NCBI RefSeq assembly: GCF_007954405.1
Contig: NZ_CP042344.1
Span: 2,976,001-3,040,000 of the forward strand
DNA from: Comamonas flocculans
GTDB lineage: Bacteria > Pseudomonadota > Gammaproteobacteria > Burkholderiales > Burkholderiaceae_C
DNA length: 64,000 bases
Reading direction: 5' to 3'
The notes below the pieces were generated by a model. It saw only the letters and a program-made list of their open reading frames with translations. It was not told the DNA's origin and searched no databases. Shown here piece after piece: positions 58,031-64,000 of this stretch. A program made the position numbers and the translations under genes. Numbering within the stretch: position 1 is the stretch's first letter; each line of letters starts with the position of its first letter.

Positions 58031-60427
58031 GGTGGTGCCCTGTAGTGGCGGCCTGGCGAGAGGCTGCGAATGGGAATGATTGCCGAGCTTATCAGCCGCC
58101 TGCGCTGGCCGCGGCGCGGGCGTGCAAAGCCGCTTGGCGGGTGCGGTTGCCCGCACGCGCCGCGGCCGGGTCAGGCGCAGCCAGGCTGCGGCGCCGTACA
58201 GCAGCGCCAACGCGGCCAGGGTCGCCAGCCTGGGGGCGATCTCCGCCAGCGTTGCGCCCATGGCGTTGAGCTGCACGAACATCAGCACCGCCGTGGTGGA
58301 GGGAATCAGTTTGGCCAGCGCCACCATCAGCGCCGGCATGGCCAGAAAGGGCCAGGACAGACCCGAGAGGAAGAACACCGGAATGGACGTGCCCGCCAGG
58401 ATCTGCATGCTGCGCTCGTGGCGTTCGAACAGCGAGCCCACCAGCAGGCCGAGCGCCGAGACGCTGGCGGCAAACAGCGGCACGGCCAGCAGCAGGCCGA
58501 CGAGGTTGCCCCCGCGCGGGTAGTCCTGCCACCAGAAGATGAAGCCGAAGAAGAACCAGCCCATCAGGCTGCCCAGCAGGGTGAAGGCGCTCCAGGTGCC
58601 GAGGAAGCCCCGGTGGCCCATGCGCCAGTCGCCGCTTTCGCGCTTCAGGCCCATGAACATGGCCACGGCAAACAGCAGCGTGGCCTGCAGGATGATGGAG
58701 GCCACGCCCGGCACCACGTAGCTGCCGTAGCCGTTGTCCGGGTTGAACAGCGCGCGCTGCTGCACCCCCACGTGGCCGGGGGGCAGCAGCGCGGCCAGCG
58801 GGTGGATGCTTTCCTGCACCGCCGCGCCGATGGCGCCGCGCAGCGCCTCGCCGATGAAGCGCGCGCGCACCAGGTAGGCCCCTTTCAGGTACACGCTCAC
58901 GCCGCCGGGTGCGCCCTTGAGCACGCCGGCCTGCAGGTCGCCGGTGAGCACGATCAGGCCGTCCACCTTGTCTGCCTGCAGCAGCGCCTGGCCTTCGGCG
59001 ATGGAGTCGGGCTGGGCCGCCAGGCGTACCTCGCGCGTGGCGTCCAGCTTGCGCAGCAGGCTGCGGCTGAGCGGACTGCGGTCCAGGTCCACCACGGCCA
59101 CCGGTACCTTGATCACCGTCTGCATGGTGTAGGCCGAGGGGTAGTAGAAGCCGTAGAGCACCACCGCCGCCACCGCGGTGAGCACGATGGGGCGGTTCAG
59201 TGCCGCGGTGCGCAGCGTGTGGGTGGCCGCCGCCAGCCAGCCGCCGGGTGTGGGCGGCGCATGCAGGCGGGGCTGGCGCGCGCCCGGTTGCGCCATGCGC
59301 GCCAGCAGGGGCAAGGCCAGCGCCAGAGGCAGCACGATGAAGGCCAGCAGCACGGCCAGCGGCATGGCGCTGCTGGCCAGGGGCGAGCCCATCACCCATT
59401 GCTGCTCCTGGATTTGCACGTAGCTGGTGCTGGGCAGCACCGCCGACCAGGCACGCACGAACCAGGAGCCGCCGTTGAGCGTGAGCGTGGCACCGGCAAA
59501 GGACAGGCCCGAACCCAGATAGAAGGCCGACACCGACAGCGCCGTGTCCAGGTCGCGCAGCAGCGCCACGAGCAGGGCGGAAACCGCCCCCACCCCGGCG
59601 TAGAAGAGCAGTTGCGCCAGCAGCAGCAGCGGCAGCGAGCCCGCTACCTGCCAGCCGCGCGCGCCGGCCAGGTAGAGCGTGAAGACCACGCTCCAGAGCC
59701 AGAACACCAGCACATAGGGCGCGAGCTTGCCCAGCAGCGCGGCCAGCAGGCGCCCGTCGCTGTGCGCCAGCCAGTCGGCCAGGCTGGCGTCGGCCCATTC
59801 GCGGCCCACGGCATACACCGCCGCGCAGCCCAGCAGCATGGCCAGCACCAGGGGCGTGGCCAGGCTTTGCAGGAAGAGCTCGAAACTGGCCTGCGGGTTG
59901 CCGACGATGTTGACCTGGATGCGCGGCGGCTGGATGTGCGCGAGCTGCGCCACCTCGGCGACCAGGCTGGGGCGCAGCGCCTGGCCCAGCGCCGCCTGGG
60001 CGGCATCCGCCGCCTGCGTGGCCACGGTCTGGAAGGCGGCGTTGAAGTAGATGATGGCGCGCTCGTCCTCGCGCCGCGCGTGGCGCTCCTGCAGGCCGGG
60101 CGGCAGATAGACTACCGCATACACCCGGTCCGCGCGCATCAGCCCCATGGCTTGGGGCAGGTCCACGGGGCTGGCGGCCACCTGCAGCTTGGGCGTGGCC
60201 TGCAGGTGGCGCACGGCGGCGCGGCTCAGGGCGGAGTGGTCGGCGTCCACCACCGCGATCGGTACCTGGTTGAAGCTGCCGGGCAGGAACATCACCGCCA
60301 GCGTGACGACGGCCAGCAGCGGCAGGCCGAGCAGCAGAAACTGGTCCCACCGGCTGCCTGCCAGCAGCCCCAGCTCGCGGCGCAGCGCGGCGGCGGCCTG
60401 CAGCCAGCTCAGTCTGCCTGCGGCCAC
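58031..60427 (-). CDS. Tandem ABC-2 permease, reading in frame into fahA
   Basis: About 770-790 residues from MAAGRLSWLQAAAALRREL. Two repeats of an ABC-2 (ABC2_membrane_3) permease: each starts with one helix followed by a large periplasmic part (VPIAVVDADHSALSRAAVRHL; VPVAVVDLDRSPLSRSLLRKL) and then five helices. The two halves of a YbhS/YbhR-like exporter are thus on one chain. No ATPase gene is in the operon. The start overlaps the membrane-fusion gene by 19 bases. The frame has no stop before fahA, giving a possible 1239-residue fusion. Export substrate unknown. Confidence 0.8.
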
Positions 60428-61476
60428 GCGAACAGCACGCTCATGCCCGGGCGCAGACCCTCCACGGGCTGCACCGGCACCGCGCGCACTTCAAAGCTCT
60501 TGACGTCGTAGCCGCTGGACTGGCGCGTGGCGCGCCAGGTGGCAAAGTCGCCCTGGGAGCGGATGTGGCTGACCTTGAAGGCCACGTCCTGCAGGCCCAG
60601 CGCCGGGATGCTGGCGCGCAGCTGCCGCCCCATGGCGATGCCGGCAAACTGGTCTTCGCGCACGTTCAAGGCCACCCACAGTTTGCTCAGGTCCACCAGG
60701 GTGATGACGGGCACGCCGGGCAGGGCGATTTCGCCGGGGTGGGCAAAGATCTTGTCCACCTCGCCGCTGGCGGGGGCCAGCAGCTGCATCTCGGCGCTGA
60801 TGGCCTGGGCACCGCGCAGCCGGGCCTGGGCTCCGGCCACCTGGCTGGCGGCCACTTTTTTGTCTTCGGCGCGCGTGCCTTCCAGGGCCTTGAGGTATTG
60901 CAGATGGGCGGCGCGGGCCATTTCCTCGCTGGCCTTCTGCGCGGCCACGGCGTCGTCGCGCCGCTGCGCGGAGATGACCTGCTCGGCAAACAGGGTCTGC
61001 ATGCGCCGGGCCGTGACGGCCGCCAGGTCGGCCTGGGCCTGGGCGCTTTGCCAGGTGGCCTTGAGCGAGGCCACGTCCTCCTCGCGTCGGCCGGTGTCGG
61101 TGCGCTCGCGCAAGGCCTCGGCGCTGGCCAGGGACGCCTGGGCCTGGTCTTCCTGGGCGCGGATTTCCGGGTTTTCCAGGCGCGCCAGCAGCTGGCCGGC
61201 GGTGACCGCTTCGCCCTCGTGCACCAGTACCTCCAGCACCCGCCCGGTCATGCGCGTGGCGGCGTTGATCTGGCTGGTGTCCACCATGCCCTGCAGTTGC
61301 TGGGGCGCGGGGCGGCTGGCCTGCCACAGGCCCCAGGCGATGAAGATGACGAAGCCCAGCAGCACCAGTGCGGTGGCCAGGGTGCGCAGCTTGCCGGCCT
61401 TGGGGGCGGCGGACGCCGGTGCCGGTGCAGGGGGCGATACGGGGGTTGCCGGAGCGGGGGCGGTGTGTGTGTTCAT
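60409..61476 (-). CDS. HlyD/EmrA-type membrane fusion protein
   Basis: 355 residues. One N-terminal membrane helix (LATALVLLGFVIFIAWGLW), the biotinyl-lipoyl-like strand ATRMTGRVLEVLVHEGEAVTAGQLLARLENPE, a long alpha-hairpin coiled coil (about residues 95-195, Ala/Gln/Glu-rich) and a second lipoyl half LLAPASGEVDKIFAHPGEIALPG with barrel domain. It links the inner-membrane permease to the TolC channel. It overlaps both neighbours (4 and 19 bases), so tolC-like, fusion and permease genes form one tight operon. Confidence 0.9.
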   Translation of the reverse strand: MNTHTAPAPATPVSPPAPAPASAAPKAGKLRTLATALVLLGFVIFIAWGLWQASRPAPQQLQGMVDTSQINAATRMTGRVLEVLVHEGEAVTAGQLLARLENPEIRAQEDQAQASLASAEALRERTDTGRREEDVASLKATWQSAQAQADLAAVTARRMQTLFAEQVISAQRRDDAVAAQKASEEMARAAHLQYLKALEGTRAEDKKVAASQVAGAQARLRGAQAISAEMQLLAPASGEVDKIFAHPGEIALPGVPVITLVDLSKLWVALNVREDQFAGIAMGRQLRASIPALGLQDVAFKVSHIRSQGDFATWRATRQSSGYDVKSFEVRAVPVQPVEGLRPGMSVLFAWPQAD

Positions 61477-62990
61477 GGGGTGCTCAGATGCTCATCGGCG
61501 CGCAGCAGGTAGTCCTGGAACTGCTCACCTTGGCCGCTGGCCAGCAGCAGCGAGGCCAGGGCCAGATCGTATTTGTACGCCGCGGCGGCGCGTTCGGTGC
61601 GGGCCTGGGCCAGGGCGTTGCGCGCGTCGATCAGCTCGCTCATGGTGCCCACGCCTTCGCGAAACGAGACCTCCTGCACGCGCAGCGATTCGGTGGCCGA
61701 GGCGATGCTGGAAGCCAGCGACAGGTATTCGCGTCGCGCCGCCTCCGTTACCTGCCAGCTCTGGTGTATGGCCATCTGGATCTGCGTCCAGGCTTCGCGC
61801 GTGGCGGCCTGGGCGGCTTCCTCGCGGGCTTGCGCGGCGGCTTCGTTGCTGCTGCGGTCCACCTGCGGCCACAGGGTGTAGCGCAGGCCCACGCCAACGA
61901 TCCAGTCCGGCTCGGTCAGCAAGGCGTTGCGCCGGTTCAGGTTCACGCTGCCAAAGGCATAGACCGTGGGGTATCTGGCTGCCTGGGCCAGTGCCGTGCC
62001 CTGGTGGGCCACCTGCTGGGCGGCGCGGGCCTGGCGCAGGCCGGGGTGGCCGTCCTGCGCGGCAGCCAGGAAGGTGTCCACCGCAGGCAGTGGCCGGGTT
62101 TGCAGGAAGAGCGCATTGGTGGGTGCCACCGGCTGTTCGCTGCGCAGCAGCTGCTGCAGGGTCTGCACGGCGGCGGCGTGTTCGCCCTGGGCGCGCTGCA
62201 TGCCGCGTTCGGCGCTGTCGCGCGCCACTTGCACCTGCAGCACGCGGGCCTGGCTCAGCACGCCCTGGGCCTGCATCTTGCGGGCGTTGCCCAGATGCTC
62301 GTCAAAACCCGCCAGGGTGTCGCGCGTTACGACCAGCACCTGCTCGGCCAGCACCTGGCCGAAGTAGGCCTTGGCCAGGGCAAAGCGCTGGGCCTCGTGC
62401 AGGCCGTCGCCCGCGGCCTGGGCCACGTCCACGCCCGAGCGCGCGGCGGCCCTGGCGGCGGTGATGGCGCCGCCGGTGTACAGCGGCACGACGGTGGACA
62501 GCGTGGGGTGCCACAGGCTCTGGCGGCTGCGCGCGCTGATCTCGTCCGGGATGGGGCGGAACATGCTCGGCAAGGCTGCCTGCACCTGATCAATGACCTG
62601 GCTGACCGCCCCCGGGTCGATGCTCGGCAGGCCGCGGTCGGCCATCTGGCCCAGAACGGTTCCGGCAGCGCCCTGGGCGCGCTCGCGCAGATCACCCAGC
62701 GACACGGTCACCGTCTTCTGGTAGTACAGGCCCTGCATGTCGAAGTGGATGCGCGGCATGGCCAGCGCCTTGAGCGCCTCGGCCTGCTGGCGCGCGGCCT
62801 CGGTGCTGCGGCTGGCGCCCAGCAGGGCGTCGGAGCGCTCGGTCAGCAGCAGGGCGGACTGTTCGTAGCTCAGCGGCAATGCGGGCGTGCCGGCCTGGCT
62901 CTGCCAGGCGTGGCCTGCAAGGCCCAGGGGCAGCAGGGTTGCGCACAGCAGTGCCTGGCGCAGCCGACGGGATGACGGGGCGGCTTTCAT
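61473..62990 (-). CDS. TolC-family outer membrane efflux protein
   Basis: 505 residues with a signal peptide (LLCATLLPLGLAGHAWQSQA). Two OEP repeats of long coiled helices and short strands: LLTERSDALLGASRSTEAARQQAEALKAL in the first half, and SLASSIASATESLRVQEVSFREGVGTMSELIDARNALAQARTE in the second. The motif FREGVGTMSELIDAR is a TolC hallmark. It forms the outer channel of the exporter. ATG at 62990 gives a normal signal peptide; an in-frame GTG at 63014 is possible. First gene of the operon, divergent from the SMUG1 gene. Confidence 0.9.
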   Translation of the reverse strand: MKAAPSSRRLRQALLCATLLPLGLAGHAWQSQAGTPALPLSYEQSALLLTERSDALLGASRSTEAARQQAEALKALAMPRIHFDMQGLYYQKTVTVSLGDLRERAQGAAGTVLGQMADRGLPSIDPGAVSQVIDQVQAALPSMFRPIPDEISARSRQSLWHPTLSTVVPLYTGGAITAARAAARSGVDVAQAAGDGLHEAQRFALAKAYFGQVLAEQVLVVTRDTLAGFDEHLGNARKMQAQGVLSQARVLQVQVARDSAERGMQRAQGEHAAAVQTLQQLLRSEQPVAPTNALFLQTRPLPAVDTFLAAAQDGHPGLRQARAAQQVAHQGTALAQAARYPTVYAFGSVNLNRRNALLTEPDWIVGVGLRYTLWPQVDRSSNEAAAQAREEAAQAATREAWTQIQMAIHQSWQVTEAARREYLSLASSIASATESLRVQEVSFREGVGTMSELIDARNALAQARTERAAAAYKYDLALASLLLASGQGEQFQDYLLRADEHLSTP

Positions 62991-63147
62991 GGGTGCGAAG
63001 TGTAGAAGCGCCACTGCGAGCCGGCATGCGGGCTCCGGCTGTCGGTGCCGGCGGGGTTTGGGGTGCGCAACTGCATCCAGGCGGCCCGCTTGCGCACGCC
63101 GGATACATTCGCGGTGTCGGGGTCGGGCTTCGCCTTAACATGGGGCC

Positions 63148-63879
63148 ATGGCTTCTGGCGCTTCCCTTGAACGTGTGGCGCGCACCCTGGCGCGCGACCT
63201 GGATCATCTGAGCTGGCACACGCCCAGCCACGTCTACAACCCGCTGATCTACGCCTGGGACGGCCACCGCCAATACCTGCAGCGCTTTAGCGCGGGCAGC
63301 GGGCGCGTGCTGCTGGTGGGCATGAACCCCGGCCCCTGGGGCATGGCCCAGACCGGCGTGCCCTTTGGCAGCGTGGGCGCGGTGCGCGACTGGTTTGGCA
63401 TGCAGCCGCGACTGGCGCGTGTCTTGCCGCCGCAGCACCCTCGCTACCCGCTGCTGGGCATGCAGTGCCAGCGCGACGAAGGCAGCGGCAAACGCCTGTG
63501 GGGTTGGGCGGCGCAGCGCGTGGGCACGCCCGAGGCATTCTTCGCGCGCTTCTTCGTCTGGAACTACTGCCCGCTGCTCTTCCTGGGCCAGGGGCACAAC
63601 CTGATTCCGTCCCAACTCAAGTCGCCGGAGCAGCGCGCGCTGGAAGCGCCGTGCAATGCCGCGCTGGTGCAGGTGGTACGCCGGCTGCAGCCGCAGGCGG
63701 TGGTCGCCTTCGGGCGCTATGCCCAAAAGCAGCTGCAGACCGTGCTGGGGGACGCGGTGCCGGTGCACTACCTGCTGCACCCCAGCCCCGCCAACCCGGT
63801 AGCCAACCGCAGTTGGGCGCAGCATGCCGAACAGGTGTTGGCACCCTGGCTCCCGGCCCTGCCCGCCGTGCCGGGCTGA
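63148..63879 (+). CDS. SMUG1-type uracil-DNA glycosylase (family 3)
   Basis: 243 residues. The two SMUG1 active-site motifs are clear: GMNPGPWGMAQTGVPFG (residues ~59-75) with the catalytic Asn, and HPSPANP (~211-217) with the catalytic His. A bacterial SMUG1 removes uracil and oxidised pyrimidines such as 5-hydroxymethyluracil from DNA. Bacterial versions are patchy in distribution but known in betaproteobacteria. Complete; no operon partner visible. Confidence 0.92.
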   Translation: MASGASLERVARTLARDLDHLSWHTPSHVYNPLIYAWDGHRQYLQRFSAGSGRVLLVGMNPGPWGMAQTGVPFGSVGAVRDWFGMQPRLARVLPPQHPRYPLLGMQCQRDEGSGKRLWGWAAQRVGTPEAFFARFFVWNYCPLLFLGQGHNLIPSQLKSPEQRALEAPCNAALVQVVRRLQPQAVVAFGRYAQKQLQTVLGDAVPVHYLLHPSPANPVANRSWAQHAEQVLAPWLPALPAVPG

Positions 63880-63940
63880 AGCGTGCCTGCGCTTGCGTGG
63901 ATGCATGGGCGGCACGGCGAAGAGGGAAATTTTCCAATTA

Positions 63941-63955
63941 TGGGTAAAATACCCA
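63941..63955. promoter_or_regulatory. Palindrome upstream of the last, partial gene
   Basis: TGGGTA-AAA-TACCCA, perfect, in an AT-rich patch 27 bases before the start at 63982. TAAAAT within it could be a -10 box, so a repressor bound here would block transcription. An alternative is a small leader hairpin. Confidence 0.4.
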
Positions 63956-63981
63956 GAATGCCTTTTGCAAGGAGATGGGCC

Positions 63982-64000
63982 ATGTCCGCTGCTGCCGCTG
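63982..64000 (+). CDS. Start of an unidentified gene (cut by window edge)
   Basis: ATG at 63982 with a perfect AAGGAG at 63969-63974. Only MSAAAA is visible, too little to assign a family. Confidence 0.6.

Noticed and set aside
58070..60511. 813-residue plus-strand open frame
   Set aside because: Antisense shadow of the ABC-2 permease; composition is His/Gln/Arg-rich without motifs.
1..64000. CRISPR arrays, tRNA or rRNA genes
   Set aside because: No regularly spaced direct repeats and no recognisable tRNA or rRNA segments were found on reading; a covariance-model search was not possible.

Overview
The window is high-GC (roughly two thirds G+C by eye), densely packed bacterial DNA. Gene content and gene order point to a betaproteobacterium of the Comamonadaceae type: phaR, an mfd/ispD/ispF neighbourhood, bacterial SMUG1, ovoA, and two families of dispersed palindromic repeats that I associate with Acidovorax/Comamonas relatives. 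The genus cannot be fixed from the sequence alone. No rRNA, tRNA or CRISPR array was seen.

Layout. 1-4.4 kb: a cut-off TetR gene divergent from an HpaB/4-hydroxybutyryl-CoA-dehydratase-fold gene, then a small scarred region with a toxin-antitoxin pair, a helicase remnant and an IS256-family element whose transposase carries an amber codon. 4.4-10 kb: tex, an MFS pump, and wrbA divergent from a LysR gene. 10.1-19.6 kb: the most unusual locus, described below. 19.7-25.5 kb: a MocR-type regulator, then ccmI, haoB and haoA (hydroxylamine oxidation). 25.7-33.8 kb: mfd, a lone molybdopterin-binding dehydrogenase subunit, ispD, ispF and an ecotin-like lipoprotein. 34.5-40.9 kb: ferredoxin reductase-like protein, ADP-ribosylglycohydrolase, L,D-transpeptidase, ovoA (ovothiol), phaR and bfr. 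41-44.9 kb: ahpC-ahpF, and a quinone-oxidoreductase-like gene divergent from a MarR gene across a near-perfect operator. 45-54.4 kb: an acyl-CoA synthetase, a lower-GC glycoside-hydrolase lipoprotein, and a complete branched-chain-amino-acid-type ABC transporter with an alpha/beta hydrolase. 54.5-64 kb: hslR, hemH, maiA, fahA, a tandem ABC-2 permease with its membrane-fusion and TolC partners, a SMUG1 glycosylase and the first codons of another gene.

The standout locus (10.1-19.6 kb) combines partner-switching signalling parts with fatty-acid/aldehyde chemistry. On the minus strand lie an NCS2 permease with a C-terminal HATPase-like domain, a LuxE-like acyl-protein synthetase, a LuxC acyl-CoA reductase fused to a PaaK/LuxE-like ligase, a second PaaK-like ligase, and a HATPase-GNAT fusion. 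Divergent from them are a STAS anti-anti-sigma protein and an RsbW-type kinase. The three HATPase-like domains look progressively degenerate, which suggests a STAS/kinase switch controlling an acyl-activation/reduction/acylation pathway. No lux luciferase genes are present and I know of no described system with this composition.

A second theme is two dispersed repeat families. Six copies of a ~57-bp palindromic repeat and four paired GC-rich inverted repeats (REPIN-like) occur between genes and also inside the open reading frames of tex (both families) and mfd. They add in-frame low-complexity peptide to housekeeping proteins, and one copy supplies the last codons and stop of hemH.
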